Source: FEN-1219 sp963744305
GTDB lineage: Bacteria; Pseudomonadota; Gammaproteobacteria; Steroidobacterales; Rariloculaceae
Assembly (NCBI GenBank): GCA_963744305.1
Contig: CAVUTF010000038.1
Coordinates: 8,603 to 72,602, forward strand
Direction: 5' to 3'
Length of the DNA: 64,000 nucleotides
Under the pieces are notes generated by a model. That model saw only the letters and a list, made by a program, of their open reading frames with translations. It was not told the DNA's origin and did not search any database. How positions within the stretch are numbered: the first letter of the stretch is position 1; each line of letters begins with the position of its first letter. This document shows, piece after piece, positions 47,763-58,126 of this stretch. A program made the translations under genes and the position numbers.

Positions 47763-48218
47763 ATGAGAAAAGTATCCGCTCGTGCGCTCGGCGGCGCGCT
47801 GACCTTTTACGCAGCAATCGGGGCCGGCACGGCCGCGCTCGCGGACGAGAGCCCAGCGCCGGTGCGGCTCGACCCCGACAAGATCGCGGGCCTCAATCTG
47901 ACGGCGATTCCGCCCGATGCGTACAAGGAAATCCTCGTCGCCGGCGAGCTCAACATGCGCGTCGCGACGCTGTTCGAGGGCAAGGAGCTGCGCGTGTCGA
48001 TCTTCGAGTCGACGCCGGCGAAGACGGATCACCGCACGCGGCCGACCGACGTCGACGAGTTCGTCTACGTGCTGAGCGGCAAGCTGATTCTCACAGAGCC
48101 CGACGGAACCCGGCATGAATACACGCCCGGCGACTCGCTGGTTCTTCCGATCGGCTACACCGGCACCTGGGAGATGCAGGGCAACTATCGCGAGCTCGTC
48201 GTGCTGATGCAAAAGTAA
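47763..48218 (+). CDS. Exported cupin-domain protein
   Basis: A 151-residue protein from ATG 47763 (preceded by AGGGGAAAACA). A signal peptide (ALGGALTFYAAIGAGTAALA) leads to a single cupin. The cupin motif 1 area (IFESTPAKTDHRTRPTDVDE, FVYVLSGKLILTEPDG) has His and Glu/Asp at the expected metal positions, and motif 2 is YTPGDSLVLPIGYTGTWEM. It is 23 bases upstream of the nitric-oxide reductase gene in the same direction, so it is probably co-transcribed. It may handle metal or nitrogen-oxide signals outside the membrane, but no such role is established. Confidence 0.82.
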   Translation: MRKVSARALGGALTFYAAIGAGTAALADESPAPVRLDPDKIAGLNLTAIPPDAYKEILVAGELNMRVATLFEGKELRVSIFESTPAKTDHRTRPTDVDEFVYVLSGKLILTEPDGTRHEYTPGDSLVLPIGYTGTWEMQGNYRELVVLMQK

Positions 48219-48241
48219 GTAGTTCGCCGGAGGGGCCGACA

Positions 48242-50584
48242 ATGGCCAATTACAACTACAACTACGACTCCCTTTTCTCGATTCGGCGCCTCTGGATCAT
48301 CTTCGCCGTGAGCATGCTCGTGATGTTCGGCACGCTGCTCTACTTCGGCGCCCAGATCTACCAAGCCGCGCCGCCGATCCCGACCGCCGTGCGCAGCGCG
48401 GCCGGCGAGACGCTGTTCACGCGCGAGCAGATCCAACGCGGCCAGAACGTCTGGCAGTCGACGGGAGGCATGCAGCAGGGCTCCGTTTGGGGGCACGGCA
48501 GCTACGTCGCGCCGGATTGGTCGGCCGATTGGCTGCATCGCGAAGCGCTCGCGTTGGTCAATGCGATGGCGCCAAGGAACGGGGTTCCGATTACGCCGCG
48601 CTCGCCGCGCCCGAGCAGGCGCGGCTGCGGACGATGCTGCAGCAGGAGATGCGCTCGAACACTTACGATCCGCAATCGGGGCTCGTCACGGTGACCGACG
48701 AGCGAGCGCGCGCGATCGAGGTCGGTCGGGTCGCACTACTCGGACTTGTTTCAGGGGAGCTCCGACGCGGCGCAAGCGCTGCGCAGGGACTATGCATTCC
48801 CGGTCGACGCCACTCTCACGCCGGAGGAATCGGCGGCGCTGAACGCGTTCTTTTTTTGGACGGCGTGGGCCGCGACCACGAACCGGCCCGGCGATTCGGT
48901 GACTTACACGAGCAACTGGCCGCACGAGCCTCTCGTCGGAAATACGCCGACCGGAGCCGTCTTCCTGTGGACGTTCATCTCGATCTTCGTGCTGCTCGCC
49001 GGGATCGGCGCGCTCGTCTGGTATTACGCGAAGGAATTCGACATTTGGCGCCGCGACGGTGAGCCCGAGGCTGGTTTCGCGCGCCAGGACTTCATGGACG
49101 CCGCGGTGGTGACGCCGTCGATGCGCGCGACGTCGTGGTTCTTCGTGGTCGTCGTGGTGCTGTTCGCCGCGCAGGTGCTGCTCGGTATCGTCACGGCACA
49201 CTATGCGGTCGAGGGACAGGGCCTTTATGGCCTGCCGATGTCCGAGCTTTTCCCGTACTCCGTGACACGCACGTGGCACACGCAACTCGCAGTGCTCTGG
49301 ATCGCGACCGCCTGGCTCGGCACCGGCCTCTACGTGGCTCCGCTGCTCGGCGGGCACGAGCCGAAATTCCAGGCGGCCGGCGTGTGGTTCCTGCTCGGGA
49401 GCCTCGTCGTGATCGTGGCCGGGTCGTTCGCAGGTGAATGGTTGGCCATCAACCGCAAGATCGCCGACTTGGCGCAAAACTTCTGGTTCGGGCATCAGGG
49501 CTACGAGTACGTCGATCTCGGGCGGTTCTGGCAAATCTATTTGTTCGTCGGGTTGCTGCTATGGGTGGCGCTCGTGCTGCGCGGGCTGTGGCCCGCATTG
49601 AAGGAGCGGCAGAGCCGCTCGCTCGTGTTCCTTGTCGTGGTCGCGACTTTGTCGATCGGCCTCTTGTTCGGCGCGGGTTTGCTTTACGGGCAGAACACGC
49701 ACATTGCCATCGCGGAATACTGGCGCTGGTGGGTGGTGCATCTTTGGGTCGAAGGCGTCTTCGAGGTGTTCGCGACGGCGATCGTGTCCGCGCTGCTCGT
49801 GCGCATGGGGCTCGTGCGCGTGTCGGTCGCGACGACCTCGGTGCTCGTCGCTACGATCATTTTTCTCGGCGGCGGCGTGCTCGGCACGTTCCATCATCTG
49901 TATTGGAGCGGCACGCCGATCGGCGTGATCGCGCTCGGCAGCGTGTTCTCGGCGCTCGAGGTCGTGCCGCTCATGGTCGTCGGCTTCGAGGCATACAGCC
50001 GCGCGAAGCACGAGGGCATCTTCGAGTGGCAAAAGCCGTACCACTGGCCGTTCATGTTCTTCGCATCCGTGCTCGTCTGGAATCTCATAGGCGCGGGCCT
50101 GTTCGGGTTCCTGATCAATCCGCCGCTCGCGCTGTACTACATGCAAGGACTCGGCACCACGCCTACACACGGGCACGCTGCGCTGTTCGGCGTTTACGGG
50201 ATGCTCGGCCTCGGCCTCATGCTCTTCTGCATGCGCGGGCTCACCGACCCCGCGCGCTGGGACAACCGCCTGCTATCGGTGAGCTTCTGGTGCCTGAACA
50301 TCGGCTTGGCAATGATGGTGTTCTTGTCGTTGCTGCCGCAGGGTTTGTGGCAGGCCTACGCGAGCTTCACGCGCGACTACGCGTATGCGCGCAGCGCCGA
50401 GGTCATTCACGGGCCCGTCATGGAGGCGCTCGTTTGGGCTAGGGTCCCGGGCGACCTCGTGTTCAGCGTCGGCGTGGCCGCGTTCGCGGCTTTCGCGCTG
50501 CGGGCGTTTGTTTCGAGACACGCGGAGCGCGCGCCGGTCGGGTCGCCGCAGTACGCATCCGCGAGCGCCGCCTTGCGCAAGTAG
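48242..50584 (+). CDS. norZ: Quinol-dependent nitric oxide reductase, qNor type (two frameshifts)
   Basis: Reduces two NO to nitrous oxide with electrons from quinol; a single-chain inner-membrane enzyme of about 775 residues. The N-terminal fused NorC-like part lacks the c-haem motif as in qNor and contains QRGQNVWQSTGGMQQGSVWG. Twelve or more helices follow, with the haem and FeB ligands in TWHTQLAVLWIA, WVVHLWVEGVFEVFATAIV (Glu of FeB), GTFHHLYWSGTPI and THGHAALFGVYGMLGLGL. Breaks lie near 48580 and 48735; the rest is one clean frame ending in ASAALRK. It detoxifies NO or completes denitrification. No NsrR/NnrR box is recognisable. Coupled to the cupin gene. Confidence 0.92.
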
Positions 50585-50605
50585 CGCGACCGGCGGCCTT
50601 CAGCG

Positions 50606-51922
50606 CTAACTTCGCGGGGTTTGAGACAGCCGCGCCATCATCAGGGCGGCGCGCTTGATCTGCCGGTCGAAGCTCGACAGGTCTACGGTTTCACCGGGGG
50701 CGTGGCTGCCCTGGCCGGCGGCGCCGAAGCCAACTAGGCCGTCGACCTTGTCCGCGACGAAGGCGATGTCGCCGGCGCCGCGGTTGAGCGGATCGAGCTC
50801 GCCCATCGGCTCGAGACCGAGGTCGGCGTTGATGTCGTTGAGCACACCCAGAAGCGCTCGATTGCCGGCGGTGGGCGGCATTGCGGGATAGCTTTCCTCG
50901 AAAGAGATTTCCGCCAGTGCGCCAGGTAGATGCGCCGCCACGATCTCGCGCATGCGCTGCGTCATCCGCTCGGTCTGTTCGTTGCTCAGCGTGCGCAGGT
51001 CGCCGCGCGCGAAGGCGGTCGCTGCGATGATGTTGCTCTTACCCGTCGCCGTTCCGCCAGTCGCGTCCGCATTCGGCTCCGCGCTCGCGCCGCCGAGAAT
51101 CAGGCCCACGTTGTAGGTGGCGTTGGGCTCGCGAAGATTGAGGCGGAACGCATCGAGGATCCGGACTAGCTCGTAGACCCCGCCGAATCCGGCGTCTTCC
51201 GAGAACACGCCACTGGAGTGGCCGGACTTTGCGCTGGTGCGCAAGTTCCAGGTCGAGCTGCTGCGCCGGGCGATGGTTCCGATGTCACGGCCGTCTTCCT
51301 GGGCGAGCGACTCGAATTCGAGCGCGACGTCGGCTTTCTCCGCCGCGGCGAGCATGTCGGCTCGGGACACGGAGATCGGCTTGCCGGCGCTCTCTTCATC
51401 ACCGCTCAGCACGATGGTGATGTCGGCGTCGCGCAGCGCGTCCTCGGCTTTCAGCGCGCGCAGCGCCGCGACCATGATGGCGAGGCCATCTTTCATGTCG
51501 TTGACGCCAGGACCTTCGGCGATATCGCCGCGCCGCACGTAGTTCTGAAAGGGGCTGTCCAATTCGAACACAGTGTCGAGGTGCCCGATCAGCAGCATGC
51601 GCTTGCCGCGCCCAGAGCCCTTGTGCTCCGCGACCACGTGGCCGGCGCGCTGCACCTGCGTCATCGGGATCCAGCGCGTGTTGAAACCGAGCGCTTCGAG
51701 CTCGCCCAGCATGGTGCGTCCGACCTGCTCGACGCCCGCGGCGTTCATTGTGCCGCTGTTGATGTTGACGAGTTTCTCGAGCAAGTCGATCGCGCGCGCG
51801 GTTTCGGCCTCCGCGGCTGCGACGATCCGCTGTTCCTGCCGCGACAGCTCCGAACGAGCGGGCATGCCGGCCATGCCCAGCGCAAGCAGCGTTCCCAAAA
51901 AAAACGCAGGTCGCTTCAACAT
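50606..51922 (-). CDS. Exported M20 metallopeptidase, glutamate carboxypeptidase-like
   Basis: A 438-residue periplasmic zinc exopeptidase related to carboxypeptidase G2. The start ATG 51922 has GGGAA six bases before it and begins a signal peptide (LKRPAFFLGTLLALGMAGMPA). Metal-site residues: His in RMLLIGHLDTVFELDSP, Asp in GDIAEGPGVNDMKDGLA, Glu-Glu in LSGDEESAGKP, Glu/Asp in ADVALEFESLA and the last His in AAGQGSHAPGETVDLSS. A dimerisation lid occurs in NLRTSAKSGHSSGVFSE. It probably cleaves C-terminal glutamate from peptides or folate-like compounds. Convergent with qNor. Intact. Confidence 0.9.
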   Translation of the reverse strand: MLKRPAFFLGTLLALGMAGMPARSELSRQEQRIVAAAEAETARAIDLLEKLVNINSGTMNAAGVEQVGRTMLGELEALGFNTRWIPMTQVQRAGHVVAEHKGSGRGKRMLLIGHLDTVFELDSPFQNYVRRGDIAEGPGVNDMKDGLAIMVAALRALKAEDALRDADITIVLSGDEESAGKPISVSRADMLAAAEKADVALEFESLAQEDGRDIGTIARRSSSTWNLRTSAKSGHSSGVFSEDAGFGGVYELVRILDAFRLNLREPNATYNVGLILGGASAEPNADATGGTATGKSNIIAATAFARGDLRTLSNEQTERMTQRMREIVAAHLPGALAEISFEESYPAMPPTAGNRALLGVLNDINADLGLEPMGELDPLNRGAGDIAFVADKVDGLVGFGAAGQGSHAPGETVDLSSFDRQIKRAALMMARLSQTPRS

Positions 51923-52130
51923 GACCATTTCCCGTCTCGGCTAGCCCAAGGCAGTATCGCATGCGTCGCCGCTGCCGGGCGCGCCCTCGGTGGAACGCAT
52001 TTCCATTTACCTGAGAGTCACACGGAGGGCACGATTGTCGGCGCGGTAAGCAGGCGAGATCTGCCGGTTGACCGCAACACATGTAGAATCTTCGCCTGAT
52101 CTTGGTGTGTGAACTTGAAGGGGAATAACG

Positions 52131-53616
52131 ATGATAAAGAAGCTGGCTCTGGCGGGAATCTGCGCGTCGTACCTCTGCGGGAACGCGATGGCGCAGGATG
52201 CAAAAACGGCGATTGCCAACGCGCAAAAAGCGTTGGGCGATCCTAAATCCATTACTTACTCGGGATCGGCGAAGGACGTCGCGTTCCAGCAGTGCGGCGC
52301 GAACGCCACCGCGATGATCTGCTAGGGCACGCACGATCCGATGCGGCCGATCACGAGCTACGTGCGTGTGATCGATCTCGCGGCGCCGACGTCGCGCCAC
52401 ACGGGCAGGACGATGAACATCGGCGCCGGCGGCTCGACGACGATCACGCCGGGAACGTTCTTCCAGCAGGTCACCGCGCAGCAGGCGGATCTCTCGCAGC
52501 CCTGGGGTGCAGTCGCTCGAGCTCTACATCACGCCGTGGGGGTTCTTGAAAGGCGCCGCCGCGAACAATGCGACCGCGAGCGCGCCGCAACGTCGAAGGC
52601 AAGAGCTACACCGTCTTGAGCTGGAGCCCGACGGTCAAAGCGCCGTCGGGCAAGAGCTACACGGTCAACGGCTACTTGAACAGCCAGAACCTCGTCGAGC
52701 GCGTCGAGACCTGGCACGGCGAGAACATCATGGGTGACATGCACATCGTCGCCACCTATTCCGGATGGAAGGACTTCGGTGGGGCCCTGGCGCCGACGAA
52801 AATCGTGCAGACGCGCGGCGGGTGGCCGTTCTTCGAAGTCGACGTGACGAATGCGCGAAGGCAATCCGCCCGATGTCGCGACGCTGGCGCCCGCAGCCGG
52901 CCAGCGTCCGGCCGGTCCCGGCGGCCGGCGGCGGTCCGCCCGGCTCAGCTGCACCGTCACGTCACGAAGGAAGAGCTCGGCCATGGTTTCTGGCGCTACA
53001 CGACCGGCGCAAGGCAGCTACGACTCGATCGATCGTCGAGTTCGAGGACACATCATGATGCTCGAGGCCGGCCAGAGCCAGGCGCGTGTCGCTGCTCTAC
53101 ATCGACGAGATCGAAGGAAGCTCTCCCGAACAAGCCGATCCGCTACGTGATGAACAGCCATGCGCATCGGATCACACGGGCGGGATGCCGGCGCGTCGTG
53201 GCCGAAGGTGCCACGATGATCACGCATGAGAACGACAAGGAGTTCTTCGAGCGAGCGCTCAACACGCCGCGCACGCTGCTCAACGACACGCTGGCGAAGA
53301 ACCCGAAGAAGGCCGCGGTCGAGCCGTGGGCGACAAGAAGGTCTACACGGACGGAACGCGAGTCGTCGAGATGTATCACATCTATCCGGCGCCGCACTCG
53401 AACGCGCTGACTGGTCGCGTACATCCCGAAGGAGAGGGTCCTGTTCCAGGGCGACTTCTCGGTGAACCGCGCGGGGGCAACCGGCGAACGATCACGTCAA
53501 GCGCGCTCGTGCCGGCGCTCGAGAAGCTGAATCTCGACTTCGAGCGCTACATCAACGTCCACGCTTCTGCGGCTCCGCAGACCAAGGCGGACGTTTGGAG
53601 CGCCGTCGGGAAGTAA
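52131..53616 (+). pseudogene. Exported metallo-beta-lactamase-fold hydrolase, broken by a stop codon and many indels
   Basis: A protein of about 490 residues with signal peptide (MIKKLALAGICASYLCGNA). It has a family-specific N-terminal region (AQKALGDPKSITYSGS, GGSTTITPGTFFQQVTAQQA, VETWHGENIMGDMHIVATYS), then an MBL domain: ELGHGFWRYTTG, LPNKPIRYVMNSHAH (the HxHxDH motif interrupted by an indel at about 53170), EFFERALNTPRTLLND and YHIYPAPHSNALTG, ending VWSAVGK. An in-frame TAG at 52323 stands where homologues continue, and at least eight frame breaks follow. With both a stop codon and indels this is the best candidate in the window for a true pseudogene, although sequence error is not excluded. 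Confidence 0.75.
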
Positions 53617-53637
53617 GATCCGATCTGCGCTCGCATC

Positions 53638-53668
53638 AACGGCGGCCATCGCGGCCGCCGTTGGTTTT
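53638..53668 (+). terminator. Rho-independent terminator
   Basis: Arms AACGGCGGCC (53638-53647) and GGCCGCCGTT (53653-53662) pair perfectly around the loop ATCGC, followed by GGTTTT. It lies 22 bases after the metallo-beta-lactamase-fold gene and before the convergent regulator gene. Confidence 0.85.
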
Positions 53669-53697
53669 GGGGTCGCCAGTACCCTTCGGCTCTGCGG

Positions 53698-54927
53698 CTA
53701 GAGGGGACGCAGGCCTAGTCGAAACAGTTCGGTCAGCTCGCGCGGCGTCCTGGCGCGGTCCGCTTCATCGAATGCGTCGAACCACTTTGGCAGCCACTCA
53801 AACATGCCGGGGACCATTGCGAGCACCGCTCGGGCATTCACTTCGCGCACGCTGCCTTCAGCTCGCCCTTGGTCGTATGCCTTGAGGTAAGTGCTCATCA
53901 AGCGCTGCGCTCCCGCGCGCATCTCTTCGCGCTCTGCCTCGGGCCGACCCTCAAGCCCCGTAAACGGACGGAACGGCGCAATGTCTTCACGGAGGCTCGC
54001 CTCGGCCAAAGCGTGGGCGCTGGCGGAGAGCGCATCGATGCGAGGGCCCTCGTAGGCGTGTATGCGCGCACCGATGTCCTCGTAGAAGCGGAAAGCACGT
54101 CGGATGCACTGGGCCACCAACGTCTGCTTGTCTCCAATATTGTGGTAGATCACCTTCTTTGTGACGCCCACGCGCACCGCGATCTCTTCCAAGGACGTGG
54201 CATCCACGCCTTTCAGGTTGAAGAGCCATGACGCGGCGGCCAAAAGCGCCTCCTGCCGCGCTGCCGCCATTGCCACTTGGTCAAATGCTCGCCCAGCTGG
54301 CAGACCCATCGGAGACAGAGTAAACAGGGCAGGGCGGACGGGCGCCGTGCGGTCAGCAGCGATGCCATCATGGAGCGTGGCCCTGATCGTCTCGACCAGG
54401 TCGCGATCCGGAATCGGTGTCACTCGCCGACCCAATGGAACCCATGAGATGAGTCCTATGATGGCCGAGGCCACCAGTCCTGAGTGGCAGGAACGAAGCT
54501 CCCCTCGCCGGGCGCCTTCATCTAGCAGATCGGCGAGGCTCGCCCTCACTCCCTCGTACAGCCCAAGGACTGTGCTGCGCTGCTCGGCCCGCAGGAATGC
54601 CGGTTCGCTCAGCGCCGCAAACTCCGGCTCACCCTCGCTGAGCATGCCTCCGATAAACGTGTCGATCACTTCGAGTGCATTGGAGGCGGGCTGGCTAGCC
54701 TCGTTCAGGCGACGCGCCAACTGCTCGCACGAGCGGAGGTAGCACTGGAAGACCAGGTCCTCCTGGTCTTCGAAGTAGTAGTAGAGCGCGGCGCGGGAAA
54801 TCCCGACGCGTTTTGCGATTTCCGCGAGCGAGGTCTGCGAAACGCCCTGGCGGTTCAGCGCCTTAGCCGCCTCGTCCAGCACTCGCATGCGCTTGGTCAC
54901 CGCGGCTCGGGCGGTCGTCAAGTGCAA
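53698..54927 (-). CDS. Transcriptional regulator with two TetR-type DNA-binding domains
   Basis: A 409-residue intact protein containing two complete TetR units in tandem. Unit 1 helix-turn-helix: VSQTSLAEIAKRVGISRAAL with YYYFEDQEDLVFQCY; its ligand-binding part runs to about residue 200. Unit 2: DATSLEEIAVRVGVTKKVIY with HNIGDKQTLVAQC at about 245-285, and its own C-terminal half. A normal TetR is 190-220 residues. It is divergent from the TonB-dependent receptor gene across a repeat-containing spacer and probably represses the receptor-catabolic cluster until an aromatic ligand arrives (inferred). TTG 54927 is the longest start; GTG at about 54900 or ATG 54888 is equally plausible. Confidence 0.88.
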   Translation of the reverse strand: MHLTTARAAVTKRMRVLDEAAKALNRQGVSQTSLAEIAKRVGISRAALYYYFEDQEDLVFQCYLRSCEQLARRLNEASQPASNALEVIDTFIGGMLSEGEPEFAALSEPAFLRAEQRSTVLGLYEGVRASLADLLDEGARRGELRSCHSGLVASAIIGLISWVPLGRRVTPIPDRDLVETIRATLHDGIAADRTAPVRPALFTLSPMGLPAGRAFDQVAMAAARQEALLAAASWLFNLKGVDATSLEEIAVRVGVTKKVIYHNIGDKQTLVAQCIRRAFRFYEDIGARIHAYEGPRIDALSASAHALAEASLREDIAPFRPFTGLEGRPEAEREEMRAGAQRLMSTYLKAYDQGRAEGSVREVNARAVLAMVPGMFEWLPKWFDAFDEADRARTPRELTELFRLGLRPL

Positions 54928-55143
54928 GCATTTTCACGTTCTCTTTCGCCATCCCCACCCCCTGCTGCGTTAAGAGTGCCTTCAGTGCACTCATTTATCA
55001 AAGGTCTGTGCACTCATTTGTCAAAATTCTTGACTTGTGTTTACACGTAGAAGATATTTTGCACCGAAATGTAAAAAGTGGGCCGGACGACCAATTTCGG
55101 CGTCGCCGACTCCCCCTGCTCCCGCGGGAGGGGCAGGAGGGGG
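54928..55143. promoter_or_regulatory. Divergent control region: repeated operator-like sites, promoter and leader hairpin
   Basis: GTGCACTCATTTATCAAA (54985-55002) recurs as GTGCACTCATTTGTCAAA (55008-55025), period 23 bases. GAGTGC (54974-54979) with GCACTC (54987-54992) forms an inverted pair. A sigma70-like promoter for the receptor gene follows: TTGACT (55030-55035), 17-base spacer, GATATT (55053-55058); its spacer contains GTGT-TT-ACAC. A GC-rich hairpin built on CTCCCGCGGGAG lies at about 55111-55143 in the untranslated leader. Repressor binding here is inferred. Confidence 0.6.
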
Positions 55144-55169
55144 ACCGAAACGGTTAGGGGGGCTAAGAA

Positions 55170-57665
55170 GTGAACACGAAAAACGTTCTCCGTCTGGTCG
55201 GAATACTTGGATTGACGAGCCTGAACACTTGGACTGTTTTTGCTCAGAGTTCAGGGGCCGCGTTGGACGAAGTCATTGTCACGGCGCAGCGACGTGAAGA
55301 AGACTTGCAATCTACGCCGATTTCGGTCGCGGCTTTCAGCAGCGAACGCCTGCGGGACCTGAACGTGCAGGACCCACGCGAGCTGGCTGAGTTTGTTCCG
55401 AATTTCAGCATTGGCAACGGTACGGGTCGATCAGGCGACATCGCAGCGCTTTCAATCCGTGGTGTCAACGAGGCGCTCCTCTCGATCGTCGCTGATCCCG
55501 CTGTTGGTATCTACATTGACGACGTTTACTTCGGACGGCCCCAGTTATCGTTCCTAAAGCTCATCGATGTGGAACGAGTGGAGATCCTTCGTGGTCCCCA
55601 AGGTACGCTTTTTGGTAAGAACTCGACCGGCGGGGCAGTGAGGTACATGACGCGAAGGCCGGAGCTCGGTGAAGTGAGCGGTTACCTGAGTACGACAGTG
55701 GGCGACTTTGGTCATCTTGATGTTGGTGGCGCCGTCAACTTGCCCTTGAGCGACGAGGTGGCCATTCGTCTCAAGGCGGCTTCGCTCAGACAAGACGGCT
55801 ATGTCGACCGCTTAGACGATGGCGGAGCGTTGGGCGCTGAAGATGCCGTTTACGGTAGCGTCCAGCTTCGTTGGCAACCGTCGGATCGACTCGATCTGAA
55901 CGTGAGTGTGGATTACTCCAAGAGAGATACCGACCTCGGTCCACATAAAGTGATCGATTACTATCGGTACAACGGAGCACCCGACGTAAGCCCACCATTG
56001 CTTTCGCCCGGCGCAGCGGGCTCGGCGGCGTGGAACCTTCAATGGGGCGCATCTCCATTGCTGTATGCCGCTCAGATTCCGACCAGTCTGTACGAAGTCG
56101 CGGGAACGGGAATTCAACCAAGACTTGAGTCGGAAGGGGTCGGCTTCAGCCTGAATCTGTTTACAACATCAATGATGCGATGGCCTTCAGGTCGATTACC
56201 GGGGTTAGAGACGTCGAGGATTTCCGCCGGTCGGACATGGACGATGTGGCTGCCGCGTACCTGGTTTTGGATGTTAGCGCGCGTGAGGGCGTGGATTTCT
56301 GGTCCCAGGAGTTTCAATTATCCGGGGCTGGCGACAAGGCGAATTGGGTGGCTGGTCTGTACTTCTCACAGGAGGAGCCGTTCTTGAGAGGTATTGAGAG
56401 CAGGGATCCGCGCGCACTCGGCGCATTCGGCGCAATCATCAATCAGAACACTAGCCTGCAGCAGACCGAGCACACCGGTATCTATGCTCAGGGTACGGTT
56501 AATTTGACTGACCGATTGGATTTAACGGCAGGTATTCGGTACTCGGAGGATGACAAGACGTTCGAGACACGTCGCGTCAGTCTATGGGATCAGCAGTTGG
56601 TCGCGCTCGCCACTCAGTTGGGCCTCGCGCCAATCACGGTGCCACCGGGACTTGGTTGCAATCCCGTGCCGACGGGTTCCTGCGTAAGCGTCCCAACGAC
56701 CCGAGGCGGCCAGAAGTTCGACTCAACCACTCCCCGGCTTGCCCTCGAGTTCCAATGGACCGATGACCTCATGACTTATCTATCGGCGAGCGAGGGCTTC
56801 AAGGCGGGTGGCACGAATGACAACCCGCTAGATATAGGGATAGCGTTTCAACCCGAAGAGGTCTTGTCTTACGAGCTCGGCATTCGGAGCCAATTTGCTG
56901 ATGACCGCATACGCCTCAATGTGACCTATTTCACGATGGACTATGACAACAAGCAGATCACCGTTGCTCCAACCACGGCGCAGGCCGGCTTCGTGAACCC
57001 TTGTTTCGATCGTTGCATCCTGAATGCCGGTGACGGGGAGATCGATGGTGTGGAGCTCGAAGGCTTGTTCGCCGTTACAGATAGGTTCCAGCTGCATGCG
57101 AACGCGGCAACGCTCGACGCGAGATGGACTCGCGTCGTGCCGGGAGCCGGCGTGTCGCTTTCTTCGGATTTCGCCCTGGCGCCCGAGCTGAGCTATAACG
57201 TTGGCGGCCGTTTTGACGCTCCAACGCGGGGTGGTGGAGCCGTCTCGATGATGCTCGATTGGTCGTTCAAAGATGAACAGGAGACGAGCCCGCAGGATTC
57301 GACGACACTGACCCTTCCCGACCATGCCCTGTTGAACCTCAGGTTGAAGTACACGAACGCGGACGGGTCATGGGACGCAAGTATTTACTGCAGCAATTGC
57401 GCGGATGAAGAATACATTTTCGGGGGCTCCGCCTGGGGGGCGACGACTGACAACACGATATACCCGTACAAGCCCCTCGATCATCCTGCATTCGTATCCG
57501 GTGGCATCAGCCCCTATCTGATCGTCGTTCCGGATATTTCGTACGTCCTCGTGGGTTCTCCGCGCATGTGGGGCATCGACTTCAGGTACAACTTTTGCGT
57601 ATGCGGATATTGCCGTCGTGAGCGCTTCGCGCATGTGGGGCGTCGACTTCAGGTTGGACTTTTAG
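55170..57665 (+). CDS. TonB-dependent outer-membrane receptor (two frameshifts)
   Basis: Imports a ligand through the outer membrane using TonB energy; about 830 residues. The GTG start at 55170 follows AGGGGGGCTAAGAA. Signal peptide, then a TonB-box-like DEVIVTAQRREEDLQSTPIS, a plug domain (PRELAEFVPNFSIGNGTG, ISRGVNE-type GVNEALLS, DVERVEILRGPQGTLFGKNS, TGGAVRYMTRRPE) and a 22-strand barrel. An indel near 56160 joins the two main frames, and a second at about 57596 is needed to reach the usual terminal strand. The terminal segment is duplicated (RMWGIDFRYNF and RMWGVDFRLDF). The class (IroN/FyuA-like, without siderophore genes nearby) in sphingomonads and relatives often imports aromatic compounds. 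First gene of the catabolic cluster. Confidence 0.9.
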
Positions 57666-57693
57666 CGCCAATTGACTACGGAAGGTAGAGCCA

Positions 57694-58126
57694 ATGAAAA
57701 GCGTGACAGTTTCCCTGCTGCAAGGCCGGATGTTCGGTGCCCTTGGAATCGTTGCATTCGCTGCTGGATTTGCTACGTCAGCTTTGGCCCATCATTCGGC
57801 CGCGATGTTTGACAACACCAAGACAGTGGTGCACACGGGCACGGTCAAGCAGTTCCTATGGACTAATCCGCATAGCTTGCTCGTGCTCAGCGTGCGCAAC
57901 GGCGACGGTGTCGTGGAAGATTACAGTTACGAGGCCAACGGTCCCGGCTATCTCGTACGCACCGGTTGGACGCGTGAAGACTCTGAAGCGGGGCGACGCA
58001 ATAACCGTGGTGTCGAATCCGTTGTTGGACGGTCGACCGGGCGGGAACCTTGTGGAGGTGACACTCGCCGACGGCCGTAAGTTGTCGGCCAGGCCGCAGC
58101 TTACGGTGGAGGAGGAGAAACAATGA
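57694..58126 (+). CDS. DUF6152-type exported protein, copy 1 (one frameshift)
   Basis: About 143 residues. The signal peptide ends AAGFATSALA, and the predicted mature chain starts HHSAAMFDNTKTVV. The family core GTVKQFLWTNPHSLLVLSVR resembles an OB-like small beta barrel, then YEANGPGYLVRTGW. After an indel near 57985 it continues LKRGDAITVVSNPLLDGRPG. The stop overlaps the next start by ATGA, so the two are translationally coupled. It starts 29 bases after the receptor gene. The function of the family is unknown. The periplasmic location is clear; the paired N-terminal histidines suggest a metal site (inference). Confidence 0.82.
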
